DNA of 64,000 nucleotides from Anastatus disparis (lineage: Eukaryota; Arthropoda; Insecta; Hymenoptera; Eupelmidae). The stretch covers positions 4,720,001-4,784,000 of the forward strand of contig JAFFSR010000343.1 of the NCBI GenBank assembly GCA_017163975.1, read 5' to 3'. Below, in pieces: positions 19,905-32,894 of the stretch. How positions within the stretch are numbered: position 1 is the first letter of the stretch; the number at the start of each line of letters is the position of its first letter. Under the pieces are notes generated by a model, which was given only the letters and a program-made list of their open reading frames with translations, did no database searches and was not told the DNA's origin. The position numbers were made by a program, and so were the translations under genes.

Positions 19905-22784
19905 CTGCCAAATGCTTTGGCGCAATGCTTTCTCATAGAGTTTATTGAGTTAAAGTAATTTGATTTGATTTTTTAAAATGTGATTTCAATATAAAATACA
20001 ATTGCTATTCAAGAACAATTAGTGAATGTAAGAGAATGATTAGTAAATAGGAAGAGAGAGACAAGGACGGATAAAAATAGGGTGAAAATGAGGATCAATC
20101 TGAGAAAAAAAAACAAAGAGGAAGTGAGAAAGAAAAAAGTTAGTGAAAGCGTTAAATCAGAAATCGAAAGAAGTGATCAAAGAGCTACGCTAAGAAAATT
20201 ATTTTTTTAAAGCTTGTTTTATAAAGACAGCAGCAAATAACTTGTATACAAATTTTAGAGCAAATCTATCGAGTAGTTTACGTAAAATAAAAAAAAACTG
20301 AAAATTGAAAATTTTTTAAGAAAATTTATAAAATTTTCTAAAATTGAAACTACGCTAAGGAATTCGGTTTTTAAAAGTTATCCTCCTTTTGGCAGTTGAA
20401 AATAATTCCCATGCAAATCTCAAAGCTAATTCATCAAGTAATTTACGTAAAACACAAAATAAATGGAAAATCGAAAATTTTTTTAAAATTCTTAAAATGG
20501 CTCTATAAAAAAAACTATTCTATGACTACCAATTTTCAATAGCTTCCCGTCTACTTATACAAAAATATAGATAGTATGCGAAATTTGAAGCAAATCCATC
20601 GAGTAATTTTCGAGATCTAATTGGCTGAATAAATAACATTTTCTTTTTGAAATTTCTTTTTCAAAATTTTAAAAATGCGCTAAAATTAAAACTACCCTAT
20701 GAAAATCAATTTTTGAAAATTTCCCTTCTTTCGGCAGTTACAAATGATTTCCCTGCAAATTTTAGAACAAATCTATCAAGTACTTAACGTAAAATAAAAA
20801 AAATAAGAAATAAAGAATCGAAATTTTTTTTAAATCTTTGAAATTCTCTAAAATCGTAACCACTCTAAAAAAATTAGTTTTTAAAAACTTATTTTTTTCA
20901 GACAATAGCGAATTGATTGTACAAAAATTTTAGAGAAAATTTATAGTATGGTTAACGCAAAATAGACAATAAATGAAAAATAAAAATTTTTTTGAAAATT
21001 TTCAAAATGCTCTAAAATTAAAACTGCACTGAGAAAATTAGTTTTCCAGAGCTTCTTTTCTTCAGACAGTAGCGAATAACTTGCATATAAAGAGTACCCC
21101 CCGTTAAGATAGGTAAAATGCCCTCCCTCATATATTTTAAAACTAATATTTTTTCTTGTTTTTATAGTAATTAAGATTAGGTTTTGTTATATTTATAGTT
21201 TCCTAACACATACCCTAACCTCAACATAACCTAAAAATCACTTTTTTTATAAAATTTTTTTTTTATCTGGAAGGATAAATGATATTAATCCCGCGAAAAT
21301 CATATGACTAGGACTTAGCACTCTCTTTTACTGTGATTTTTTGCGAGTCCTAGAAAGCAGTTTTTCTAACCTAAAAATAACATTCAAATCATAAAATCTC
21401 CGTAACTTTGCTCAGGGAGGGGCTACAAGTAATTTTCTGGGCTTAAAATTTGTATTTTTAAAAAACAAATACAATTTATGATGACCAAAAATTCGATTCT
21501 GGCATGGCGCCATGGCAAAAAACTCGAAAAACCATTTTTTTATAAGTTTTCTGTCGGTTATTGGTCTCTAGCAACTCACAAATCATTTTTAGAGAAAAAA
21601 ACATAGCTTTATTGGATTCTACGTGAAAAAATACATTGAAAATGTGCATGATTACTTTAGGAATACTTGGATGCTGTTACAAAACAATTAAAAAAATAAA
21701 ATAATTCTGAAATTATTACATATCTACTTTGCATCATTGCTGCATTATATGTTTTTATGACTTTGGTCATCTCTTTAGAGTCTCAAAGCTACTATTAAAT
21801 GTATTCATAGGCAAATGACGTCCACTGTACGCGAAAAACAGAGACAAATACTAGACAGATAACTATAACTCCTATATATACATATATATATACATATATG
21901 TGTAAGAACTTGCTATCCCTCGTATATACATAAGGAATGGCGAGTTGTTCTTAGGGAACGCAAATTATTTTTCTTATACATAGATAAAAAACCAATGTTT
22001 ATCTATTCCTGTAACTATTCTTTTTAGTGTTCTTTTTTAGCTTGTAAGAGACCTAACATGTTTTCTGTCCTCCATAAATCACGAACTCGATAGATTTGAA
22101 CAATTAAATGATTCCAATTAAGTTCCAAATTCAAAAATTAAAAGATCATTAACTCTTTAGAGTCATAAAGCTACTATTCGATGTATTTACAGCTAAATTA
22201 CGCCTATTGCACGCCAAAATAAGATTTTTAAACATAACTGAAGTAACGGTCGTATCATCTGTCTTTTTGTATTACAGTAGACTCTGGATACAAGAGAACC
22301 AACGGGCCTTCATGAGAGGAATTTTCTTGAAAATTCTCTCATACAAAGAGTCCCCAACACGCTCGAGTCAAAAGTGATACCCACACCTACTGTTTTGTTG
22401 TGTGAGTTGTATCCAACATGCGTGTATATTCTGTCTCTCCCACTTTCATAGTGGTGGGATAACGCAAATACTTAGGCTCACGCCCATATTTAGGAGAAAG
22501 AGCTCGAAATGTCTTATATCGCAATTTCTTGTATCGAGAGATCACTGAATCATTAGAGAGACAAAGACGGAATAAGGTTTTAGTAACAATCGTGTTGGGT
22601 CTATAAATTCGAGCCTGAAAGTACACTTCTATGTAAGCATTTATATTCTTTGTTAGAACTGCTACAATTATGATTTGTCTTCAGGCCATTATACGCAAAA
22701 AATAGAGTAGCAACCGATATAAGAAATACATTGCTTCTACATATATGAGAATCAAGCGCGTTGTTTCTAGCAACAGCTCACTAT

Positions 22785-22842
<58 letters not shown>

Positions 22843-22884
22843 AGCAATAGCTCCTAGAGTTCCTAGCAATAGCTCACTATTCTT

Positions 22885-22921
<37 letters not shown>

Positions 22922-23603
22922 ACTAAAACCTTATTCCGTCTTTGTCTCTCTAATGATTCAGTGATCTCTCGATACAAGAGATTGCGATATAAGAGATTTC
23001 GAGCTCTTTCTCCTAAATATGGGCGTGAGCCTAAGTATTTGCGTTATCCCACCACTATGAAAGTGAGAGAGACAGAATATACACGCATGTTGGATACAAC
23101 TCACACAACAAAACAGTAGGTGTGGGTATCACTTTTGACTCGAGCGTGTTGGGGACTCTTTGTATGAGAGAATTTTCAAGAAAATTCCTCTCATGAAGGC
23201 CCGTTGGTTCTCTTGTATCCAGAGTCTACTGTAATACAAAAAGACAGATGATATGACCGTTACTTCAGTTATGTTTAAAAATCTTATTTTGGCGTGCAAA
23301 AGGCGTAATTTAGCTGTAAATACATCGAATAGTAGCTTTATGACTCTAAAGAGATAATGATCTTTTAATTTTTGAATTTGGAACTTAATTGGAATCATTT
23401 AATTGTTCAAATCTATCGAGTTCGTGATTTATGGAGGACAGAAAACATGTTAGGTCTCTTACAAGCTAAAAAAGAACACTAAAAAGAATAGTTACAGGAA
23501 TAGATAAACATTGGTTTTTTATCTATGTATAAGAAAAATAATTTGCGTTCCCTAAGAACAACTCGCCATTCCTTATGTATATACGAGGGATAGCAAGTTC
23601 TTC

Positions 23604-23647
<44 letters not shown>

Positions 23648-25290
23648 GGAGTTATAGTTATCTGTCTAGTATTTGTCTCTGTTTTTCGCGTACAGTGGAC
23701 GTCATTTGCCTATGAATACATTGAATAGTAGCTTTGAGACTCTAAAGAGATGACCAAAGTCATAAAAACATATAATGCAGCAATGATGCAAAGTAGATAT
23801 GTAATAATTTCAGAATTATTTTATTTTTTTAATTGTTTTGTAACAGCATCCAAGTATTCCTAAAGTAATCATGCACATTTTCAATGTATTTTTTCACGTA
23901 GAATCCAATAAAGCTATGTTTTTTTCTCTAAAAATGATTTGTGAGTTGCTAGAGACCAATAACCGACAGAAAACTTACAAAAAAATGGTTTTTCGAGTTT
24001 TTTGCCATGGCGCCATGCCAGAATCGAATTTTTGGTCATCATAAATTGTATTTGTTTTTTAAAAATACAAATTCTAAGCCCAGAAAATTACTTGTAGCCC
24101 CTCCCTGAGCAAAGTTACGGAGATTTTATGATTTGAATGTTATTTTTAGGTTAGAAAAACTGCTTTCTAGGACTCGCAAAAAATCACAGTAAAAGAGAGT
24201 GCTAAGTCCTAGTCATATGATTTTCGCGGGATTAATATCATTTATCCTTCCAGATAAAAAAAAAATTTTATAAAAAAAGTGATTTTTAGGTTATGTTGAG
24301 GTTAGGGTATGTGTTAGGAAACTATAAATATAACAAAACCTAATCTTAATTACTATAAAAACAAGAAAAAATATTAGTTTTAAAATATATGAGGGAGGGC
24401 ATTTTACCTATCTTAACGGGGGGTACTCTTTTGGAGCAAATCTATCGAATGGTTTTCATAAAATAAAAAAAAATTAAAAATTAAAATTTTGTAAAAAATT
24501 TTAATAATGCTTTAAAGTTAAAAGTGCGTTAAGAAAATCAGTTTCTAAAAGTTTTTCTTCTTTTGTCAGTCAAAAATAAGTTCCATACAAATTTTCAAGC
24601 AAATTCTACGAGTAGTTTAAGTAAAATACAAAAAAATGAAAAATCGAAATTTTTTTAAAATTACTAAAATGGCTATAAAATTAAAACTACGTTAAGAAAA
24701 CCAATTCTCAATAGCTTCCGCACCAGTTAATCGAAAAATTGAATCGTATGGAAAATTGGAAGTAAATCCGTTGAGTAGTTTTTAAGATTTTATTGGCTTA
24801 ATAAATAGAAACATTTATTTCAAAAATTTCTAAATGCTCTTAAATCAAAACTAAGCTAAGAAAATCAGTTTTTTAAAATTTATTTTATTTGGGCAATCAC
24901 AAATAATTTCCGTACAAATTTTGAAACAAATTTATCGAGTAGTAAACAAAAAAAACCAAAAAAATGAAAAATCGAATTTTTTTTTTTTTTTTAAACAACT
25001 CTAAAATGAAAACTACGCTAGGAGAACCAATTATCAATAGCTTCCCAGCAAGTCAGTCATAAAACTAATTTCCATGCAAAATTAGAAGCAAATCCATCGA
25101 GTAGTTCTCGAGATACAATTTACTAACTGAAATCATACATCCACACACACACACATACATACATACAGACATTTTCTGAAAACCACTTTTTTCGACTCAC
25201 CGAGTTTAAATATGTACAAATTAATGAAAAAATAGAAAAAAAATTTTTTTATCGATACAATGCTTTCTCTATGAGAAAGCAAAACAATTA
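19905..25290. repeat. Complex dispersed repeat with ~170-bp subrepeats
   Basis: The left edge has GCGCAATGCTTTCTCATAGAG and the right edge CAATGCTTTCTCTATGAGAAAGC. In between, units of about 165-175 bases recur (landmark GCAAATCTATCGAGTAGTTTACGTAAAAT near 20261, 20425, 20591, 20768 and 20936 and again from 24436 on; quoted in part as CTATCGAGTAGTTTACG). The array is split by the palindrome at 21090-24430. An inverted copy of the left part occurs at 42117-42630. Confidence 0.65.
21090..24430. mobile_element. 3.3-kb near-perfect palindrome (foldback element)
   Basis: Arms of about 1.5 kb (21090-22590 and 22916-24430) are near-identical inverted copies ending AAGAGTACCCCCCGTTAAG. The ~325-bp centre holds two (TA)n runs and a duplicated AGCTCACTATTCTTT. 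It interrupts one unit of the ~170-bp satellite between CATATAAA and TTTTGGAGC, without an evident target duplication. No transposase is recognised; short frames inside are not convincing. Confidence 0.85.
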
Positions 25291-25337
25291 AAATATTATT
25301 AATTACACCGGCACACAAAAAAAAGTGCTCCGACATC

Positions 25338-26010
25338 GGAACCAGACCACCATATCTGTTTTTCGGGTCGCTGAATCCGAATCCGAGGTCGGTTGGACCC
25401 CATCACATCAGGGTTAAGGTCAGTTCAAGGTCAAATCGAGAAGAAACGGTTTATGCCGAGAAAAATGCCATACCTTTATGTTTTTCGGGTCGCTGAATCC
25501 GAATCCGAGGTCGGTTTGACCCTATCACGTCAGGGTCAAGGTCAGTTCAAGGTCAAATCGAGAAGGAACGGTTTATGCCGAGAAAAATGCCATACATTTA
25601 TGATTTTCGGGTCGCTGAATCCGAATCCGAGGTCGGCTTAACCCCATCACGTCAGGGCCAAGGTCAGTTCAAGGTCAAATCGAGAAGAAATGGTTTATGC
25701 CGAGAAAAATGCCATACCTTTATGTTTTTCGGATCGCTAAATCTGAATCCGAGGTCGGTTTAACCCCATTACGTCAGGGTCAAGGTCAGTTAAAGGTCAA
25801 ATCGGGAAGAAACGGTTTATGCCGAGAAAAATGCCATACCTTTATGTTTTTCGGGTCGATGAATCCGAATCCGAGGTCGGTTTGACCCCATCACGTCAGG
25901 GTCTAGGTCAGTTCAAGGTCAAATCGAGAATAAACGGTTTATGCCGAGAAAAATGCCATACCTTTATGTTTTTCGGGTCGCTGAATCCGAATCCGAGGTC
26001 GGTTTGACCT
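25338..26010. repeat. 122-bp subterminal tandem repeats (left, about 5.5 copies)
   Basis: GGTTTATGCCGAGAAAAATG recurs every 122 bases (25449, 25571, 25693, 25815, 25937). The unit is not a multiple of three, but overlapping short frames arise in every copy; these are artefacts. Confidence 0.95.
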
Positions 26011-26195
26011 CGTCGCCCACAGTTTTGCCACAATTCATATAAAATATTAAAAATACCGGGACAGTTTTTTCGTCATTATTAGGTCACATTTGCATGTATT
26101 CTGACGTGATATTTTGGTTACTTTTTATCTTGTAGTTTTATGAGACTCAAGTCTCTTCTAATCGAAGCGCTGGATATTGCAGTTGAGAAAACTGC

Positions 26196-26735
26196 TTAAT
26201 CCTTCTTTTGCTTGTCACGTTCTCTTTTGTTCTCAAAGGATCTATGTAGTGGATTTCTAATCCTTTTCGAATTACTGTCTCTTTTCAGTAGCCAACAGTA
26301 GTCTGCCATCATATTTACATCCCATTTTCCTTGCCAACGCTGTTCGACTTCTTTCAGATCTTGATGGAAACGCTCACCTTGCTCTTCGCTGTAATCGCCT
26401 AAATTCTCTGGAAAATAACTAACATGAGAATCTAGGAGACGGAGTTTAAGATTCATCAAACATCATAAACGCTGAAAGTTACTTACCATATTTGCTACGA
26501 TGGCTTCAAAGTCAGCACTTTTCTCATTTCCCAAAAAGTTTCGAGCAACATTTCGAAAACTAAGCCATGCAGCTTTTTCTAAATGGCTCATTGTATTTAT
26601 GAAATGTTCATCGTAAAATAGTTTTCTGATCTGAGGTCCATTGAATATTCCTTTTTTCAACTTAGATTCAGTCAATTGAGGAAATTGATTTGTCAGGTAT
26701 TGAAAACATTGTCCTTCCTTATCCAAAGCTTTCAC
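26196..26735 (-). pseudogene. Inverted duplicate of the transposase-like gene's 3' part
   Basis: Two frames (26735-26463 and 26459-26196) carry KALDKEGQCFQYLTNQFPQL, then FPENLGDYSEEQGERFHQDL and the MMADYCWLLKRDSNSK end. These are nearly identical to the plus-strand copy at 28420-28946. A stop separates the two frames. The 5' three-quarters of the gene is missing here, so this arose by inverted duplication of the element's right end. Confidence 0.8.
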
Positions 26736-26949
26736 AAATCAGCACTTAGCACTTAGCACTAGCACTAAGCTTATTAGCACTTTTTTATCAGCACTTCTGT
26801 TACTGCATTTTAACAGACAAAATTCTGCCGTATTGATAGCTGGGTAGATGAATTGAAACAAACATAAGTCAGTTGTATGAACAGATGTGTGGTTGAATCA
26901 ACCATGTTATTTTCTCAGTGTAACGTTCTTTTTGGTTTTGATGTTCTTG

Positions 26950-27215
26950 TTCGCTTGAATGTCCCCCTGTGTCTGTATCCAGGGCACCTGACGCGGTGAC
27001 GGTGGGCTACGGAATTGCAACGCTATCCGGCTAAGTCCCTGGATCACGGCTTTCATGCCGTCACGGCAGGCACGGGTGGATTACCTATTACGATGCAGGG
27101 GATCGGAACCCCAGTATCGGCAACTGGTCTGGGTGAGGAAGCTGGCCCGCAGGCGTCGTCATCAAGCGACCGCAGCTCCTTATTGGTTGACGACTTGGCT
27201 GATAAGGAGTATGAG
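26950..27215 (+). other. GC-rich block fused upstream of the transposase-like frame
   Basis: The composition changes abruptly from AT-rich to GC-rich (for example GGGCACCTGACGCGGTGACG) and back at about 27215. It contains an ATG at 27015 that opens a 141-codon frame reading straight into the zinc-finger start of the transposase-like gene. Its origin is not recognised; a captured 5' end of another retroelement is possible. Confidence 0.45.
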
Positions 27216-28946
27216 GCTACAAGAAGAACTCATGGCTCAACCAACCATGACTGTTGTCGCAACAGAAATATGTTCTGCTTTGTTTGCGGGAGATATGAAG
27301 TAAGCAAATTGCGCAGTAAAATAACTAATAAATGTAGAAGTATATATCGTAAATGTTATAAGAGTGTACTTTCCAGTCAAGATGATACGTTTGCTCCAGA
27401 TAGTATCTGCTGCTCTTGTTACAACATGCTGAGACAATGAAATGAAAAGAAAAACAATAAAGTTTTAAAGTACAGCTCACCAGTAATATGGTCTATTTCT
27501 GAATCACAAGAAGACTGTTACTTCTGCAATACAGCGGTAGAGGGATTTAATGCGAAGACAAAATCAAAAATATGTTACTCAATAGTGTCTTCTGTTGTAC
27601 CAGCAAATATTTGGGAGTCCAATATTGAAAATATGGATGCCAGCACTTCAATGAATGAACAAGTATTGAAGCAACAGATTTAGAAGGAATCGTAGTTAGT
27701 GAAAAAGAACCTGAAGACAGCTGGGAACAAGGAGATGAAGATGAGGAATATATTCCAAAAGGGACAAAAAATAAACTGGTAAAACTTTTTAATCAGGATA
27801 GTTTGAACGATTTTATCAGAAACATGTGTCTATCCAAAGATGTTTCTGAGCATATGGCTGCGGAGCTAAAAAACCGTGAAATGCTAGAACAGAAAACGAA
27901 ATCAACTTTCTACAGGAATCGAGAGAGGGCAGTTTGGTATATTGTACGGATGTTAGCGGTTTAATGAATGAAATGAAGCAGGACTGTTATGTTCCTGAAG
28001 AATGGAGATTGTTTATAGACTCTTCAAAACAAAGTCTTAAGGCAGTGCTGCTTCACAACGGAAATGATTACGTAAGTCTGCCAATAGCACACTGGATGCG
28101 ATTAGAAGAAAATTACGAAAATCTCCAATATGTATTAGAGAAAATTCGTTATAATGAGCATAGGTGGCAAATTTGTGGTGATTTGAAAATTATAACGATC
28201 TTCCCAGGTCAATAATCAGGATTTACAAAGTATCCGTGTTTCTTGTATTTGTGGGATAGTAGAGATTGCGCGAATCATTACGAAGAAAAGGTTTGGCAAG
28301 CAAGAGCAGGTCTCGAACTAGGAAATCACAATATACTGAAACAGCCTTTAGTTGATCCATCAAAAGTATTACTTCCGCCTCTCCATATAAAACTCGGGTT
28401 AATGAAACAATTTGTGAAGGCTTTGGATAAGGAAGGACAATGTTTTCAATACCTGACAAATCAATTTCCTCAATTGACTGAAGCTAAGTTGAAAGAAGGA
28501 ATATTCAATGGACCTCAGATCAGAAAACTATTTTACGATTCATAATTACAATGAGCCATTTAGAAAAAGCTGCATGGCTTAGTTTTCGAAATGTTGCTCG
28601 AAACTTTTTGGGAAATGAGAAAAGTGCTGACTTTGAAGCCATCGTAGCAAATATGGTAAGTAACTTTCAGCGTTTATGATGTTTGATGAATCTTAAACTC
28701 CGTCTCCTAGATTCTCATGTTAGTTATTTTCCAGAGAATTTAGGCGATTACAGCGAAGAGCAAGGTGAGCGTTTCCATCAAGATCTGAAAGAAGTCGAAC
28801 AGCGTTGGCAAGGAAAATGGGATGTAAATATGATGGCAGACTACTGTTGGCTACTGAAAAGAGACAGTAATTCGAAAAGGATTAGAAATCCACTACATAG
28901 ATCCTTTGAGAACAAAAGAGAACGTTACAAGCAAAAGAAGGATTAA
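27216..28946 (+). pseudogene. Broken transposase-like gene of a widespread arthropod family
   Basis: In order on the plus strand: a cysteine-rich N-terminus (FCFVCGRYEVSKLRSKIT, a second CCSC pair, and DCYFCNTAVEG); an acidic linker; a LSKDVSEHMAAELKNREM segment; EEWRLFIDSSKQSLKAVLLH; CGDLKI; LWDSRD; the LLPPLHIKLGLMKQF block; and the C-terminal GERFHQDL and ADYCWLLKRD motifs. It is a recurrent 'uncharacterised' protein of insect genomes that behaves as a transposon gene. At least four breaks are present: a TGA after 27437, one near 27960, one near 28215 and one near 28545. The acidic residues in CGDLK and DSRD could be catalytic, which is inference. Confidence 0.72.
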
Positions 28947-29129
28947 GCAGTTTTCTCAACTGCAATATCCAGCGCTTCGATTAGAAGAGACTTGAGTCTC
29001 ATAAAACTACAAGATAAAAAGTAACCAAAATATCACGTCAGAATACATGCAAATGTGACCTAATAATGACGAAAAAACTGTCCCGGTATTTTTAATATTT
29101 TATATGAATTGTGGCAAAACTGTGGACGA

Positions 29130-29555
29130 TGAGGTCAAACCGACCTCGGATTCGGATTCAGCGATCCGAAAAACATAAAGGTATGGCATTTTTTTCGGCA
29201 TAAACCGTTTATTCTCGATTTGACCTTGAACTGACCTTGACCCTGACGTGATGGGGTCAAACCGACCCCGGATTCGAATTCAGCGACCCGAAAAACATTA
29301 AGGTATGGCATTTTTCTCGGCATAAACCGTTTCTTCTCGATTTGACCTTGAACTGACCTAGACCCTGACGTGATGGTGTCAAACCGACCCCGGATTCGAA
29401 TTCAGCGACCTGAAAAACATAAAAGTTTGGCATTGTTCTCGGCATAAACCGTTTCTTCTCGATTTGACCTTTAACTGACCTTGACCCTGACGTAATGGGG
29501 TCAAACCGACCTCGGATTCGGATTCAGCGACGCAAAAAACATACAGGTATGGTGG
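29130..29555. repeat. 122-bp subterminal tandem repeats (right, inverted, about 3.5 copies)
   Basis: Reverse-complement units of the left array, with CGGCATAAACCGTTT at about 29198, 29320 and 29442. Confidence 0.93.
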
Positions 29556-29600
29556 TCTGGTTCCGATGTCAGACCACTTTTTCTTTGTGTGCCGGTGTTA

Positions 29601-30416
29601 TTAATCTTCGTGTTAAAAGAATGGGGTTTGCTGTTGTTATGTTAATAATTGACAAATATTTTATAAAGTTATTTAATATTCTTAAAATAGAATCATATAT
29701 TTTCGTTATTTGATTATTGCCGAATAAATTTTAGTTTATGCTTTATTTTTTATGCTTTATTATATGAAGCATATTATTTTTTCAATTTATTATGAAAACA
29801 TGTATAAGTTTTATTTGCTCTCATAATTACAAAAATAGACAGATAGAACTTTTTTTATATTTATTACATTGTTGCTGATTTAAGTGCTTTTACAAGATGA
29901 AAACTGATAAATAAATAGATACATTTTTATTTTTATATTATATGTACAAAAGAAGAAAGCGTGTAATACACAGTTAAATTAAACTAACCTTTAATACATA
30001 AATAATATTGCACGTAAAAATAAAATTGCACAAAGTGATATAACAGTCTTAAGAGATGATAGAAATAATAATGCTATATTATATTAGTAAGTCAATAAAA
30101 TAAATTAAAAGTAATATCACAGATAAAAAACAAACAATAATTAATACACGCAATGATTATATTAAAATATACTAAGAATCAGTTAAAAACATTAAAATTA
30201 AGCGTATAAAGAGCGCAGTAAAGATTACAAAAAAGTATATTAGAATACAATAATATTTAAGTCCTGTTGATTAAAAATAAGTTCATTCATTCTATAAACA
30301 CTTACTCCACACTCATGCCAATAAATACTCTCATACCTTAAATCTAAAAAAAAGGGACGTCTCATAAATAAATAAATTAACACATATGATATAGTCCAAA
30401 AAAAAAATAAAATTGC
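29601..30416. other. AT-rich non-coding stretch
   Basis: No gene seen. The last part may be the 3' UTR of the minus-strand non-LTR fragment that follows. Confidence 0.35.
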
Positions 30417-31664
30417 TTAATCTAGGTCGAGTAAATACTTCCTCAGAGCGGCTTTGAACCTGCAGAGCGATGAAAGATGTTTAATATTAGCAGGCAAGGA
30501 GTTCCAAAAATGCGCACCTTGAACTTGAGAGGAATTCCTCCCAGTCTCAGTGCGCATGAACGGCACCGCGAAATCTTTAATCTCACCCCTAGCAGTCGCT
30601 CTGGGTATATATCGAGTGAAGAGACCCACTAGATATTCGGGAGTATTCATAAGTTTGATTGTGTACAAAAGTACAGCCATAAAATACTATCTTTTCGAAT
30701 CAGTACGCAGCCAACCCAAAGCATGTCTATGGTGCGAGATATGATCACCCATTCTCACGCCCAAAACATATCTCACACATGAATTCTGCATCGTCTGCAG
30801 TCGTCTACGTAGCTCCTGAGAAGCATCAAGCAGGACTACTGAACAGTAATCAAGATGCGGTAACAGCAGGGCGGTTGCGAGTTGTTTACGCAGAGCCTCA
30901 GGGGTATACCAACGAAAAAACCGCAAACTATACATCACTTTGTTGAATTTTTTAGTCATCATATTGATGTGCGGCTCCCATGACAGTTTAGAGTCGAGTA
31001 CAACACCAAGGCTCGTAACGGAGTCGAAGAAAGGAATACTAACACTACTCCCCAGGTCACATCATCATAAGGGATCTGCGTATAAATTTGAAGATCGTCC
31101 TCATACAGCAGGTGCTCGATGCGTCCAGAGTCGAGTGCGTTACACACGTTATTAACGTAAAAGCAAAACAACAAAGGCCCCTGCACCGAACCCTGAGCAA
31201 CTCCTAGATTGGTTTTTAACCAATTCGATTCCTTTTTTTTTAGTATGTGGAAAGCATTTGTTTCCTACCTGATAAATAGGAGTTGATCCATCATGAGCTA
31301 CAGGCCTAAAATCTTTTGGCTGCTTAGGTGTAGCATACTTTTTCAATGGTATAATACGTGCTTGCTTCCAAAGGCAAGGAAAGACCCCCCGTGCAAAAGA
31401 GGAATTGAACAGAGTCACAAGATGTTGACCAATAAATGGTAAAGCTTTAACTATCACATTTTGCGGAATACCATCCTCACCACGAGCCTGGAAGGAAAAA
31501 TGTGAGATTACAATAACAACATCATTAAAACTAATTGGTTTGAAGGTAAATCCACTTTTATTGCATTGAGAAAGAATTTCCAACCGCTTATCATAATTCT
31601 CATGTAGCGAGACTGACACTCTAGCAAAGTGCGCATTAAGCTCATCCAGAGTGAATCCATTCAA
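30417..31664 (-). pseudogene. Non-LTR retrotransposon reverse transcriptase, 3' fragment with deletion
   Basis: Four frames in order: 31664-31210 has the N-terminal RT fingers (ARGEDGIPQNVI, then FPCLWKQARIIPLKKYATPK). 31186-30959 has QGPLLFCFYVN and HLLYEDDLQIY, where YEDD stands at the catalytic Y-X-D-D. 30962-30687 has the thumb region (RFFRWYTPEALRKQLATALL, LPHLDYCSVV). 30680-30417 has the C-terminal tail (FWNSLPANIKHLSSL). The middle of the RT is missing at about 31195-31270, and frames are shifted at each junction. It is Jockey/CR1-like in style. There is no endonuclease or 5' end. Confidence 0.82.
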
Positions 31665-32027
31665 ATCTCCTTAAGGTCCGGATTTTTTAATTTTAAAAAT
31701 TCAAGATGAGTTTTGATTTAAATTAATTCCATTTCGCATTGATTCTACCAGGCTTAGAAACATTATGGAAATAAATATCTTCAGTTGATCGAAGAAAGTG
31801 AGTTGAAAGAAAGTTTTGTTGTAAGTAAATAATTTATAATAATAAGAAATTTCATTATTTATTCAGATTACTTATCTTTTATTATTGATTTTCCTTTAAT
31901 TATATATCACTATTAAAGAGAAAATATAAAGAATTCGTGATGTTAATATTCTTCATAGGAGAGTATATTATTTTAAGGTTAAAAAATTATAAATTAATCT
32001 CATGTGAAATAGATATCCTCTATAGGA
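31665..32027. other. AT-rich non-coding stretch
   Basis: Nothing supported. Confidence 0.3.
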
Positions 32028-32031
32028 AAGT

Positions 32032-32890
32032 TGTAACATGGCAATTTGACCATATTACTTAGACATATAGTGATAAGCATAAAGACGACAGAAAGAAGCC
32101 TACGACTGTCGGCAAGAAGGAAAGCAGACAACGCGAGTCAAATTCGTAACACCATACACGAGTTTACTGGCACACACGCGCGAGTTTATAAGGCTTTTAC
32201 AATATGCACAGATAGGGCTAGCAAGCCGCTTGACTTGAGTAGTTAAGTTAGGGTCCGTTAAGGATCGTTTGTCTCTCTCTTTCGGCGCGCGCAGCGTACC
32301 GTAAGAGCAACGAGCTTTGTCGACAGAAAGAACTCGCCATTGCTTTAATCTTTCTGTCGTCACCTTAGAGCAAAGAGCGTTTCAACCTAATGTACGATAC
32401 AGTACCTTTTTCGTGTGCGCAATAAGATAATAATTTTTAGTGTGAGTGAGACGGATTAGCTTTATATTTTTTTTTGTATTTGGAATCAAGTCTTGAGGCT
32501 TGATTTTGCGAGTGCCAACGTGCTTAGCAAAACAGCATAATTTCTCTGCTTTATTTGTGCGACGTGTGTGCCGGGCGACCTCGTGCGCGTTCTAGTGCTA
32601 ATTTCCCTTCGTGCTACTAAACTCATTTTTTTTCTGTGTGCTCGTGCCCTTTTTGCGTGCGTGATTGTTGGAAACTATCTGCTTTACTCTTGCCGATAGT
32701 TTCTATACTATTAACAAAACGGCGTCGCGTATGTTACACGCGGCTGGCGTCCATCTCAATCGAGCGTGCTATAATCGTGTATTTGTCATAATAAAATATT
32801 TTTCTGTAATCATTATTTCAATTGGAAATTCACGTATTATTGAATATCTACATACCTCAGTGCAACCTCCTAATTCTCAAGGTTGTCACA
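32032..32890. mobile_element. Solo LTR (859 bp), TSD AAGT
   Basis: Begins TGTAACATGGCAATTTGACC, ends AAGGTTGTCACA (TG...CA), and is flanked by AAGT at 32028-32031 and 32891-32894. It is clearly homologous along its length to 39995-40856. Shared blocks include TTAGGGTCCGTTAAGGATCG and the GCGCGCAGCGTAC segment. No internal retroelement sequence adjoins it. Confidence 0.88.
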
Positions 32891-32894
32891 AAGT

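Larger units (their letters stand above)
25306..29597. mobile_element. CACTA/CMC-like DNA transposon, 4.3 kb, internally rearranged
   Basis: Ends CACCGGCACACAAA and reverse complement, flanked by TTA on both sides (25303-25305 and 29598-29600), with matching GACATCGGAACCAGACC blocks inside. Both ends carry arrays of a 122-bp unit in inverted orientation. CACNN termini, a 3-bp duplication and subterminal repeats fit the CMC (EnSpm/CACTA, Chapaev) group. This is inference, since the transposase family is not certain. The left ~1.4 kb is an inverted copy of the right ~1.2 kb, including the 3' part of the transposase-like gene. Confidence 0.65.

Noticed and set aside
22387..23398. Frames inside the 3.3-kb palindrome
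   Set aside because: Short, present in mirror form in both arms, no motif.
25393..26007. Series of near-identical 62-codon frames
   Set aside because: They are phases of the 122-bp tandem repeat; the same appears at 29135-29445 on the other strand.
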